Below are positions 1 to 7,583 of a stretch of 23,339 nucleotides of DNA, piece after piece. Below the pieces are notes generated by a model. The model saw only the letters and a program-made list of their open reading frames with translations, was not told the origin of the DNA and did not search any database. The stretch is from JAFGMQ01 sp036733345 (GTDB lineage: Bacteria > Desulfobacterota > DSM-4660 > Desulfatiglandales > Desulfatiglandaceae), in assembly GCA_036733345.1 (NCBI GenBank), contig DAINAR010000048.1:1-23339 (forward strand), in the 5' to 3' direction. Within the stretch, counting starts at the first letter, position 1, and each line of letters opens with the position of its first letter. The position numbers and the translations under genes were made by a program.

Positions 1-114
1 GCCTCTGCCGGGGGTTGTCGTAATTTAGATTTATTTCTTAAGTTCTGTATCAGGTATTTTGAACAATACTGATTCAGATCCGGCCCCGTTCTTCATTTTG
101 CCTGAATTCCCAGA

Positions 115-1584
115 TCAAGAATCAGGATCTTTTCCCGAATCAGGCCTGACCGATTTAGACAGTGATATTGTGAACACGTTGTGTTCCTTCTCCTGTGTAA
201 AAGAAAGAAACCCGCCCATTTCTTTCAGCAATCGGTATGAAAGGGACAAGCCTTTGTTTTTCTGGTGATCGTTAAAGGGTGAAGAAAATTCATCAGGATG
301 ATCTGCAGCCGCTTTTATTCTTCGAATCCTGAATTCCACATGGATATGATCTTCGCCTTCAAAGGTATTGATGTGAAGAATTTCAGGCTTCTCAATCCCT
401 TTGTATGCATTTCGGATCATATCAATAAAAATTTCCGATAAAAGATCATTATCACAGTAAATCAAAGGAAGGGATGGTTCCGTTTTCACTCTTAACTCAA
501 GTGCTATTTGATTTATTTCAGTTGAGAGCCTTTCAATGCATTCGGCAAGCAATCTATTTATATCACATTCCAGATATGTCACCTCCACCGGTCTAAGATA
601 ATCAGTTACTCTGTGAAGTATTTTTTCAAGTCTCTCTGACTCTTCAAGGATAATATTCAGCTCGGGCAGATCCGGATTCGTCTTTTTAAGCCTTTTTGCA
701 AATCCGCCTATTGCAACAAGAGGATTCCTGATTTCATGAGCTACTTCGGCTGAAACAGCTCCAAGCACATTCAGCTTTTCCTTTTGTACAATGGCCTTTT
801 CAAGAAATACACGGTCACTTATGTCGATAATTATGCCTTCTATGTGGCTCTCACCATAAGCATTATCCTTTCCCGTCGTTGAAATTGAATTCAGGATAGC
901 ATGGATCACATGTCCATCTTTGTGCAATAGCCGGCACTCTACTGAAAACCTTGAATCCGCTGTCTTAAAGGCTGACAGAAAAAGGTTCCTGATGCGATGC
1001 ATATCTTCAGGATGGATCCTCTCGAGAAACCAGTTCGGGTCACTTAAGGCCTCTATTGGCCAATAACCGAGTATCCATCTGGATGCACGGCTGATAAAAT
1101 CCAGGCAAAAATCCTTCCGTATCACAAAAATAATGCAGGGAACATTCTGTACCAGATCAAAATACCGCTGTTCAGCCGCCGTGATCTGTTTTTTAAGTAC
1201 CTGTCTTTCCTGAAAACGCTGAAGCGAGAGCCTGAAGTCATTTATTCCAAAAGGTTTTTTGAGATAATCATATGCACCTGCCCTTATGGCCTGAATAGCA
1301 TTGTCAAATGACCCGAATCCGGTCATGAAGACAATTTCGAGAAAAGGATCAATCTGCCTGAGTCTCGATGATAATTCAAGGCCGCTCATTTCAGGGAGAT
1401 TGATATCCAGGAAGGCCAGGTCAAAGTGATCCTCTATGGAAGTCTTTATGGCCTCTCTGGGGTGTGTGCATGCAGTGGGTTTGTATCCTTCAGAACGCAG
1501 AAGTTTGGCAACCATCTCACATAAAGCCGGCTCATCATCTACCACAAGCACTTTACCCTTGGAAGGTTGTTTGATGTCGCTCAT
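115..1584 (-). CDS. Hybrid response-regulator / PAS / histidine kinase
   Basis: Two-component signalling protein of 489 aa. Domain order (numbered from the start chosen here): receiver about 8-125, with acidic pair VDDE, phospho-acceptor aspartate in FLDINLPEMSG (D60), conserved Thr in FMTG and Lys in YLKKPF; PAS about 140-260 ending in the typical PAC segment; HisKA with H-box AEVAHEIRNPL (H283); then a HATPase-like domain. In that last domain the N-box asparagine is kept (DMIRNAYKGI), but no DxGxG motif is visible and the second glycine box reads KGLSLSYRL, so ATP binding is doubtful. No membrane segments, so cytoplasmic. An upstream Met at 1641 keeps the frame open, but the ATG at 1584 has a GGAG 8 nt upstream and starts next to the receiver, so I prefer it. 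Divergent from the DUF748 gene; no dedicated response regulator is next to it. The target is unknown. A product built like this could also act as a phosphatase or phosphotransfer partner. Confidence 0.9.
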   Translation of the reverse strand: MSDIKQPSKGKVLVVDDEPALCEMVAKLLRSEGYKPTACTHPREAIKTSIEDHFDLAFLDINLPEMSGLELSSRLRQIDPFLEIVFMTGFGSFDNAIQAIRAGAYDYLKKPFGINDFRLSLQRFQERQVLKKQITAAEQRYFDLVQNVPCIIFVIRKDFCLDFISRASRWILGYWPIEALSDPNWFLERIHPEDMHRIRNLFLSAFKTADSRFSVECRLLHKDGHVIHAILNSISTTGKDNAYGESHIEGIIIDISDRVFLEKAIVQKEKLNVLGAVSAEVAHEIRNPLVAIGGFAKRLKKTNPDLPELNIILEESERLEKILHRVTDYLRPVEVTYLECDINRLLAECIERLSTEINQIALELRVKTEPSLPLIYCDNDLLSEIFIDMIRNAYKGIEKPEILHINTFEGEDHIHVEFRIRRIKAAADHPDEFSSPFNDHQKNKGLSLSYRLLKEMGGFLSFTQEKEHNVFTISLSKSVRPDSGKDPDS

Positions 1585-1698
1585 ATATTGCTCCAGTACG
1601 GATTGAAAAATGGCAGGCTTATTAATCCAACCGGATGACATTTACAGGATAAAGGATGCACATGCGGTAGGCAAGGGAAATATTGGTATTAACTAAAC

Positions 1699-1717
1699 CC
1701 GCCGCATATGCAGGCGG
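1699..1717. repeat. GC-rich hairpin, REP-like candidate copy 1
   Basis: CCGCC at 1699-1703 pairs with GGCGG at 1713-1717 around a 9-nt loop containing GCATATGC. The upstream sequence AACTA and the core CCCGCCGCA are shared with the hairpin at 23291-23318. It lies between genes, as REP-type repeats do. The stem is only 5 bp and there is no clear T-tract, so a terminator role is weak. Confidence 0.3.
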
Positions 1718-1871
1718 ACCCGGACAGGTTTTACCGATCCGGAAAGAGAGTATTTTTGAGTTTTTACGAGCCCATAAAGTTCGAAATGTCTAAAGCCATC
1801 AGAGAAAAGCAGAAGAGACTTTTTCAATTATAAGAACTTAAATACAGGACAGACTTTGTACTCTTTTAAAT

Positions 1872-1900
1872 TTGACAAATAAGCAAATTATTTCTAATAT
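1872..1900 (+). promoter_or_regulatory. Sigma70-type promoter upstream of DUF748 gene
   Basis: A perfect -35 box TTGACA (1872-1877) is followed by a 17-bp spacer and TAATAT (1895-1900), which matches the -10 consensus at four of six positions. It lies in an AT-rich stretch. Transcription would start near 1907, leaving a leader of about 290 nt before the ATG at 2201. That is long enough to contain the two inverted repeats described at 2031-2056 and 2099-2129. Activity is inferred from consensus match only. Confidence 0.55.
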
Positions 1901-2030
1901 TCTTTTTATAAAAGCGACTTTTTTCAAACCAAATTAACCTCAATCTACATAATCAATTTATTATAAAAATCTCAATCGTTATCGCTGATATGCTGGTGCA
2001 AATATATAAGGGTATGTAAAGCTGGAAATC

Positions 2031-2056
2031 TGCAGGATTAAAAGAATCCTCCTGCA
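2031..2056 (+). repeat. Imperfect hairpin in the DUF748 leader
   Basis: AGGATT (2034-2039) pairs with AATCCT (2045-2050) around a 5-nt loop. Alternatively TGCAGG (2031-2036) pairs with CCTGCA (2051-2056). The two pairings compete for the same AGG. Role unknown; it would lie inside the leader RNA of the promoter at 1872. Confidence 0.35.
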
Positions 2057-2098
2057 AAGCGGAAATACTGGAGGGATTAAGCGGAATTCTATCATGTC

Positions 2099-2129
2099 TA
2101 TCCTGTTATCCTGTCAAAATAACAGGATA
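2099..2129. repeat. Perfect 11-bp inverted repeat with duplicated octamer
   Basis: TATCCTGTTAT (2099-2109) is the exact reverse complement of ATAACAGGATA (2119-2129), with a 9-nt loop. The left arm and loop also contain the octamer TATCCTGT twice in tandem (2099-2106 and 2107-2114), so the right arm could pair in two registers. It ends 71 nt before the DUF748 start codon. It could be an operator, a leader hairpin or a fragment of a dispersed intergenic repeat. Confidence 0.5.
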
Positions 2130-2200
2130 TGCATTTGCTGTATTCTGATAACAGTCAGGGTATTTTCAGCGAACTGTTGAAACAGGGGGAGGTTATAAAA

Positions 2201-5200
2201 ATGGAACAGGATTCAAAAACATTTAGAAAGCTGAGGAAAATATTAATCTGGTCAGGGGTTTTTTTTGCACTCTACACGATTATCGGATTTCTTGTCCTGC
2301 CCCCCGTGGTAAAACGAATTGCTGAAAAGAAGCTTATTGACACCCTTCATCGCCCCGTGTCAATCCAGAAGATTAAGATAAACCCATACGTCCTTTCCTT
2401 TGCCGTACACGGTTTCCATTTAAAGGAACAACAGGGAAGTGAAGATTTCTTTTCTTTTGAAAGGCTCTATGTCAATTTTCAGATCATTTCGGTTTTCAGA
2501 TTTGCGCCCATTGTCAAGGAATGCAGCCTGGAAGGCCCTTATTTCAGTATAATTCGGAAAGGAAGCGGAGCTTATAACTTCAGTGACATCCTTGCTTCCT
2601 TAAAGAAAGGCAAACAGGCCGATGATTCTGCAAAACAGGCAGAGGGTTCTCCAGCGGGATTTGGATTTTCTGTTTCCAACATACTGATAAAAAATGGAAG
2701 TGCCGATATATCAGATCAGCCGATGCAGAAGGTCCACTCGGTAAGGGATGTTAATATAGGCATACCCTTTATCTCCAGCATGGAAAGTCATGTGCAGGTC
2801 TTTGTAAATCCCAGTTTTTCAGCCCTGATAAACGGCAGATCTTTTCTTCTTTCCGGAAAAACCAAGCCCTTCGCCGATTCGTTTGAGACAGTCATGAATA
2901 TCAGGCTCGAGAATATCGATCTTCCCCACTACTATGCATATATACCGGTAAAATCTGAGATTCAAATGGAACAGGGCGCCCTTGATGTGGATGTTGATGT
3001 CTCCTATATCGAGTATAAAGACAAATCCCCCGAACTGACAGCCGCAGGAGAAATATCCCTGAAAAACCTGTTCTTAAAGGGTTCATCAGGTGCCGACCTG
3101 CTCAAACTCAATCTGCTCCGTCTGGTGCCGGATCGTTCAAATATTCTATCTGGAGATATTTCTTTCTCTGAGATCATGATTGATTCCCCTGAGATAAACC
3201 TCACGCGCAATGAACAGGGAGAAATCAACATCCTTAAATTATTTCCTGTCTCTGAAAAGGAAGGACAGAGCAAAAATCAGAGTGCTTCCCGAAATATGTT
3301 TGTTAATGTAAAGAACTTCAATCTGAGATCCCTTAAAATCACGTTGTCTGATGCATTCAAGACGCATGCCGGGAGTCCTGACCGGAGTGAGCTTTTCAGC
3401 CTCCCTCAATTTGATATATCTGGTTTGATGCTGGACTCCGGTAAACAGGAAATTCTTGCTGAAGAAATTGCAGCCCTTCAAGGGGAAATCTGGCTTGGAA
3501 GGACGGAAAGCGGTGATCTGTGGATGGATATTTTTAAAGTAACGGGAGACCTGAATAAGACGGAATCTCATGATCAGGCTGAAGGGACACCGTGGAATGC
3601 AACGATCCGGAAATTCTCTCTGCATAAGTTTCAGATTAAATGCGAGGATCTGGCATCTCCATCCGGCGGAGGTGATCTGAATTTTGAAAATTTCAGCGTG
3701 CTTGTGCAGGACCTTTCAAACAAGCCTGATTCAAAGGGCAATCTTGATCTCTCTTTTGCCCTGAATCAGACAGGGTCTGTCGAGACCGGAGGATCCTTCA
3801 GCATAAATCCCATATCCGCCGATATGGATGTCTCAGCCAAAACCCTTGCACTCGGATGGTTTCAGCCGTTTTTTGAGGACTATATTGGCATTATCGTCTC
3901 GGATGGAAAGATCTCCGCCAGTGGAAAACTAAATGTAATGTCCGAAGATGATAAAGAGATCAGCATTGCATGGAAGGGGGACGCTAAACTTACATCTCTT
4001 AAAACCCTCGATAAGGCCAGGGCGGAGGATTTTCTTGAATGGAACAGCATGGATTTTAACGGTGTTCAATTCGAAAGCCAGCCGGTAAAAATCCATATAG
4101 GAGAAATCCTTTTGAATTCTCCTCAGGCAAGGGTAATAGTCCATGACGACGGATCACTCAATTTGACAAATATATTTAAAGCGCAGGCTACTAAAGATCA
4201 AAAGGCTGAATCTGAGAAGCCAGCCGAGGAAAAGACTGATGAAGAAACAGCTCCATTAATCATAGTAGACAGGGTACTTCTTCAAAATGGTAATGTCGGA
4301 TTTACAGACCGTTCAATTAATCCGGATTTTTCCTCAAGCCTTGATGGCCTTTTCTGTGAGATCGGCGGGTTATCGTCGAAGGAAATAGCCAAGGGAGATC
4401 TCTTCCTGAAGGGAAATGTAGATCGTCATACTCCCTTCGAGATAAAGGGCAAGATAAATCCACTGAAAAAAGATCTGTTTCTGGATGCTGCTTTTTCCCT
4501 GAAGGGCATGGAACTTGGCCCTTTCAGCCCCTATGCCGGTAAATATATAGGGAGGAAGATACACAAGGGAAAGCTGTCCCTGGATCTCAAGTATCTCGTT
4601 GAACAAAGGAAGATCGATTCTTCAAATAGTGCCTTTATTGACCAGTTCGAGCTGGGTGAAACAGTAGAAAGTCCTGATGCGATAAGCCTTCCACTGGATC
4701 TTGCCGTAGCCCTGCTCAAAAACAGGGAAGGACAGATCAGTCTTAAAATTCCAGTGTCCGGCAGCCTGGATGATCCAGAATTCCGTATTGGCGGGGTTAT
4801 CGTGCAGATGATTATGAATCTTCTCGCTAAGGCCGTTACAGCTCCATTTGCTCTTATAGGTTCTATGTTCGGATCTGAAGAGGAGCTTAACTATCTTGAA
4901 TTCGAACCAGGAAGTTCGAACCCGGATGATTCTATAAAGAAAAAACTTAACACCATTGCGAAGGCCCTTTTTGAAAGACCCGGGTTGAAGCTGGATATTT
5001 CCGGGTATGTAGATACTGACAAAGACAGGCAGGCAATGGCAACTGCGCGTCTAAAGCATAATATAAAGGCCCTTAAAATCAAGGATCTGGTCAGTCAGGG
5101 AAAGGCTGCTCCAGGTCTTGATGGCCTGAAGCTTACGCCTGAGGAATACGAGTATTATCTGCGAAAAGCCTATCAACTGAAATACCCGCCTGAAAAGATG

Positions 5201-5446
5201 GCAAAACCAAAAAAAGATGAAAAAATCAGCATCGGGGATATGGAATCCCGGCTCAGTGCAGAGATCAGAATTACAGAAGATGATTTTCGGTTTCTTGCAA
5301 AAGGGCGTTCACTGGCCATAAAGAGTTACCTGGCTGGTGAAGGAAAAATAAGCTCTGATCGACTCTTTCTTATTCAACCTGCGTCTCTTACACCTGAAAA
5401 GGTTGAAAAAGTTAAGGAAAGCCGGGTTGAACTGGCCTTTCGTTAG
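2201..5446 (+). CDS. DUF748-family AsmA-like envelope protein
   Basis: A 1081-aa protein. A single N-terminal membrane segment (about residues 15-35, rich in ILWVFAY) anchors a very long periplasmic part. The body has repeated beta-rich segments of the type seen in AsmA-like proteins, for example the recurring pattern of ILIKNGSADISD and RVLLQNGNVGFTDRS, which I recognise as DUF748. A charged linker rich in Glu and Lys lies near residue 670. From about residue 895 the sequence resembles an OmpA-like domain (LNYLEFEPGSS, then LDISGYVDTDKD), as in other long DUF748 proteins. Related AsmA/YhdP/TamB proteins are implicated in lipid traffic or outer-membrane biogenesis, so an envelope role is likely; the exact substrate is not known. 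The frame is open from 2129, but the ATG at 2201 has a GGGGGAGG 8 nt upstream and directly precedes the membrane anchor, so it is taken as the start. Confidence 0.88.
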   Translation: MEQDSKTFRKLRKILIWSGVFFALYTIIGFLVLPPVVKRIAEKKLIDTLHRPVSIQKIKINPYVLSFAVHGFHLKEQQGSEDFFSFERLYVNFQIISVFRFAPIVKECSLEGPYFSIIRKGSGAYNFSDILASLKKGKQADDSAKQAEGSPAGFGFSVSNILIKNGSADISDQPMQKVHSVRDVNIGIPFISSMESHVQVFVNPSFSALINGRSFLLSGKTKPFADSFETVMNIRLENIDLPHYYAYIPVKSEIQMEQGALDVDVDVSYIEYKDKSPELTAAGEISLKNLFLKGSSGADLLKLNLLRLVPDRSNILSGDISFSEIMIDSPEINLTRNEQGEINILKLFPVSEKEGQSKNQSASRNMFVNVKNFNLRSLKITLSDAFKTHAGSPDRSELFSLPQFDISGLMLDSGKQEILAEEIAALQGEIWLGRTESGDLWMDIFKVTGDLNKTESHDQAEGTPWNATIRKFSLHKFQIKCEDLASPSGGGDLNFENFSVLVQDLSNKPDSKGNLDLSFALNQTGSVETGGSFSINPISADMDVSAKTLALGWFQPFFEDYIGIIVSDGKISASGKLNVMSEDDKEISIAWKGDAKLTSLKTLDKARAEDFLEWNSMDFNGVQFESQPVKIHIGEILLNSPQARVIVHDDGSLNLTNIFKAQATKDQKAESEKPAEEKTDEETAPLIIVDRVLLQNGNVGFTDRSINPDFSSSLDGLFCEIGGLSSKEIAKGDLFLKGNVDRHTPFEIKGKINPLKKDLFLDAAFSLKGMELGPFSPYAGKYIGRKIHKGKLSLDLKYLVEQRKIDSSNSAFIDQFELGETVESPDAISLPLDLAVALLKNREGQISLKIPVSGSLDDPEFRIGGVIVQMIMNLLAKAVTAPFALIGSMFGSEEELNYLEFEPGSSNPDDSIKKKLNTIAKALFERPGLKLDISGYVDTDKDRQAMATARLKHNIKALKIKDLVSQGKAAPGLDGLKLTPEEYEYYLRKAYQLKYPPEKMAKPKKDEKISIGDMESRLSAEIRITEDDFRFLAKGRSLAIKSYLAGEGKISSDRLFLIQPASLTPEKVEKVKESRVELAFR

Positions 5447-5456
5447 AATATTCTAA
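5443..5456. repeat. 14-bp perfect palindrome over the DUF748 stop codon
   Basis: TTAGAATATTCTAA is fully self-complementary and contains the TAG stop codon. It lies about 62 nt before the DUF47 start. There is no following T-tract, so it is not a standard terminator; it might be a protein-binding site or chance. Confidence 0.3.
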
Positions 5457-5518
5457 TTGGATTTTAAGGGAATTTAAATTTATGTTCAATCTATCGGCAC
5501 GATCCGGAGGAAAACAGC

Positions 5519-6169
5519 ATGCTCAGTTTCTTTTTCAAGAAGCAGCACATGGTTGAAACGCTTATTATGGACTATCTTGAAGACCTCAGGAAGACTCAGG
5601 AGTTTTTCAGCGGAGCGTTGAAGGTATGCTTAAAGGAAAGCAGTGAAAATGATTTTGACTTTATGGCAGAACAGACTCATAAATTCGAGTCAAAAGCTGA
5701 TGACAGCCGTGAAGAAATAAAGAACCTTATGTACAGCAAAGCCTTATTACCCGAATCGCGCGGTGATATTATGGGTCTTCTTGAAGCTGTTGATGTGATC
5801 CCGGGCATCTTTCAACTGCTTTTGAATATGATCAAGACCGAAAGGATTCAAATTCCGGATTTTATTGCCCCCGACATAAAAGAGCTTTTAGACCTTTCGC
5901 TCGCAAGCTGTGATCTAATGATCAGGCAGATTGAGACTCTTTTCAAGAGGACGGGCGGTGTAAGAACCCTGGTAGCCACCATTGATTTAAATGAGAGTCA
6001 CTGCGACCATATTGAACAGCGTATTATTACCAACCTGTTCGATTCAGATCTCGACCCGTTCCAGAAATTGATTCTAAAGGAATTGATAGTTACCATGGGA
6101 GATATTTCAGATCAGGCTGATCGCGTTTCTAAACGGGCAAACATTATAAGCATGAAACGAACAGTGTGA
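5519..6169 (+). CDS. DUF47 / PhoU-like phosphate transport regulator
   Basis: A 216-aa, all-helical, soluble protein of the DUF47 family (TIGR00153), a PhoU relative normally encoded beside PiT phosphate permeases and thought to modulate them. Family features visible are the N-terminal FFKKQHMVETLI, the acidic helix FMAEQTHKFESKADDSREEIKNL with its E-x-x-A-D pattern (about residues 48-65), and the matching second helix bundle ending MGDISDQADRVSKRANII. Length is usual for the family. The ATG at 5519 has GGAGG 8 nt upstream. Its stop TGA shares one base with the ATG of the permease that follows, so the two are translationally coupled. Confidence 0.93.
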   Translation: MLSFFFKKQHMVETLIMDYLEDLRKTQEFFSGALKVCLKESSENDFDFMAEQTHKFESKADDSREEIKNLMYSKALLPESRGDIMGLLEAVDVIPGIFQLLLNMIKTERIQIPDFIAPDIKELLDLSLASCDLMIRQIETLFKRTGGVRTLVATIDLNESHCDHIEQRIITNLFDSDLDPFQKLILKELIVTMGDISDQADRVSKRANIISMKRTV

Positions 6170-7113
6170 TGTTATCATTTTTTAGTGCTATTTTCCTGGG
6201 ATGGTCTCTGGGGGCAAATGATGCCTCCAATATATTCGGGACTGCCGTGGCTTCCAGAATGATAAAATTCTGGACTGCTGCCATGCTTGCTTCTATTTTT
6301 GTTCTCCTCGGAGCAATTCTGGAAGGCCAGGCCGGGATCAGGACGCTTCAGGGCCTGACACACCTGAACATTGAGCAGGCTGTCGCCTGCTCGCTTTCTG
6401 CTGCCGCCACGGTAACCATAATGACTCTTTTCGGGCTTCCGGTCTCCACCTCTCAGGCGGTTGTAGGCGCAATTATCGGAATAGGCTTCCTGAATCGACA
6501 GATAAATCTGGCGGGGCTTGAAAAGGTTGTCCTCTGCTGGATTGGAACACCTGTCGGAGGTGGGATAATCTCTATCATTGTATATAAGGTGCTGGCAACT
6601 TTTTATAACAGGATAACGATCAACCTTGTCCAGACTGATATTCTTCTGCGTTCAGCACTTTTGGCCGCAGGATCATATGGGGCTTATGCACTGGGAGCCA
6701 ATAATGTTGCAAATGTAACTGCTGTGTTCGTTGATGCCGGGCAACTTGATGTCTTTACTGCTACTCTGCTGGGCGGATTGAGCATTGCTTTCGGTATTCT
6801 TACCTTAAGCCGCGGAGTCATGCAGACAGTTGGAAAGAGACTGGTTAAACTGGACGCCTTTTCCGCTCTGGTAGTTATCCTCGCTGAGGCAATAACCGTT
6901 CATTTATATACATTAATAGGAGTTCCCGTTTCCACATCACAGGCAGTTGTAGGAGCTGTACTCGGTATTGGGATTATTCGCGGGATAAGATCTGTGAAAG
7001 GACGAACACTTTTAAACATAATCCTTGCCTGGTCATTAACCCCGGCTGTTGCTTCTTTTATTGCAATTGCAATTGATTTTGTGATTCATCTCCAGTATGT
7101 TCCAGGGGTATGA
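6169..7113 (+). CDS. PiT-family inorganic phosphate permease
   Basis: A 314-aa polytopic inner-membrane protein for uptake of inorganic phosphate (or metal-phosphate) driven by a cation gradient. The two inverted PiT signature segments are both present: GANDASNIFGTAVASR near the N-terminus (from residue 15) and GANNVANVTAVFV in the second half. Each half also carries the PVSTSQAVVGA motif. It is short compared with E. coli PitA (about 500 aa) because it lacks the long central loop; compact forms are common in archaea and many bacteria. The ATG at 6169 overlaps the DUF47 stop by one base; a GTG one codon earlier (6166) is possible. A rho-independent terminator follows. Confidence 0.93.
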   Translation: MLSFFSAIFLGWSLGANDASNIFGTAVASRMIKFWTAAMLASIFVLLGAILEGQAGIRTLQGLTHLNIEQAVACSLSAAATVTIMTLFGLPVSTSQAVVGAIIGIGFLNRQINLAGLEKVVLCWIGTPVGGGIISIIVYKVLATFYNRITINLVQTDILLRSALLAAGSYGAYALGANNVANVTAVFVDAGQLDVFTATLLGGLSIAFGILTLSRGVMQTVGKRLVKLDAFSALVVILAEAITVHLYTLIGVPVSTSQAVVGAVLGIGIIRGIRSVKGRTLLNIILAWSLTPAVASFIAIAIDFVIHLQYVPGV

Positions 7114-7151
7114 AATGGAATATTAAGCTGTAGACTGAAAAAGTGTTTTGT

Positions 7152-7189
7152 TTGGGGCTTATGATCATGTAAATGGCCCCAGTTTTTTT
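7152..7189 (+). terminator. Rho-independent terminator after the phosphate operon
   Basis: TGGGGC (7153-7158) pairs with GCCCCA (7176-7181) around a 17-nt loop, followed by G and a run of seven T. It begins about 40 nt after the PiT stop codon. Confidence 0.75.
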
Positions 7190-7219
7190 AAACCCTCCGC
7201 GGGACTGAATTTACTGAAG

Positions 7220-7363
7220 TCAAGATTTCTCGCTTCGCCTCGAAATGACAAGAGATGTTGTCCTATAATATGAGGAAGACAAGATCCGCCAGCCATCCAG
7301 CCAGAGGCTGGTAAAAGGCTGATGAAATTTCGAATCATGCCATAGCGTGATGAGAAATCTTGA
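7220..7363. repeat. 144-bp fold-back (MITE-like) repeat element
   Basis: The ends are perfect 12-bp inverted repeats: TCAAGATTTCTC (7220-7231) and GAGAAATCTTGA (7352-7363). Inside them a second inverted pair, CGAAAT (7241-7246) and ATTTCG (7327-7332), extends the symmetry. The centre holds a strong hairpin, CCAGCC (7297-7302), loop AGA, GGCTGG (7306-7311), flanked by CAGCC (7290-7294) and GGCTG (7317-7321). It has no coding capacity and no obvious target-site duplication. A partial relative of the left arm occurs at 19386-19428. I call it a non-autonomous fold-back element or large REP-type palindrome. Confidence 0.6.
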
Positions 7364-7391
7364 ATAGGACGAGATTTAAAAGTAAGTGCAC

Positions 7392-7446
7392 AATGAATGA
7401 TATTTAAAATTGAGAATGGAGAACTAATATGAAGTACCGTAATGTC
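7392..7446 (+). repeat. 55-bp direct duplicate left of the assembly gap
   Basis: This stretch is identical to 7547-7601 on the other side of the N run. It includes the ribosome binding site and first six codons of the dipeptidase gene (ATG at 7429). Most likely it is the overlapping end of one contig, not a biological repeat. Confidence 0.9.
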
Positions 7447-7546
7447 NNNNNNNNNNNNNNNNNNNNNNNNNNNNNNNNNNNNNNNNNNNNNNNNNNNNNN
7501 NNNNNNNNNNNNNNNNNNNNNNNNNNNNNNNNNNNNNNNNNNNNNN
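7447..7546. other. Assembly gap, 100 N
   Basis: Exactly 100 N, the conventional filler for a gap of unknown size. The 55 bases immediately left and right of it are identical, so the true sequence probably joins with no missing DNA, and both the N run and one copy of the 55-mer are likely artefacts. Confidence 0.97.
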
Positions 7547-7583
7547 AATGAATGATATTTAAAATTGAGAATGGAGAACTAAT

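Larger units (their letters stand above)
1585..2200. other. Divergent intergenic region, 616 bp
   Basis: No credible gene is seen. The stretch is AT-rich and separates the kinase (minus) from the DUF748 gene (plus). It contains a plus-strand promoter at 1872-1900, an imperfect hairpin around 2031-2056 and a perfect inverted repeat at 2099-2129. A GC-rich hairpin at 1699-1717 resembles one at the far right end of the window. On the minus strand a TATAAT-like box (1827-1832) could be the kinase -10 element, but I see no convincing -35 partner. The first frame upstream of the DUF748 start stays open back to 2129, but this is not taken as coding because a strong ribosome binding site precedes 2201. 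Confidence 0.6.

Noticed and set aside
59..268. Small plus-strand open frame of 69 codons at the left edge
   Set aside because: It is antisense to the C-terminus of the histidine kinase and has no ribosome binding site or domain pattern.
7429..7446. A partial second dipeptidase gene left of the N run, suggesting a tandem duplication
   Set aside because: The duplication is exactly 55 bp and ends precisely at both gap borders, which points to contig overlap and not to a biological repeat.
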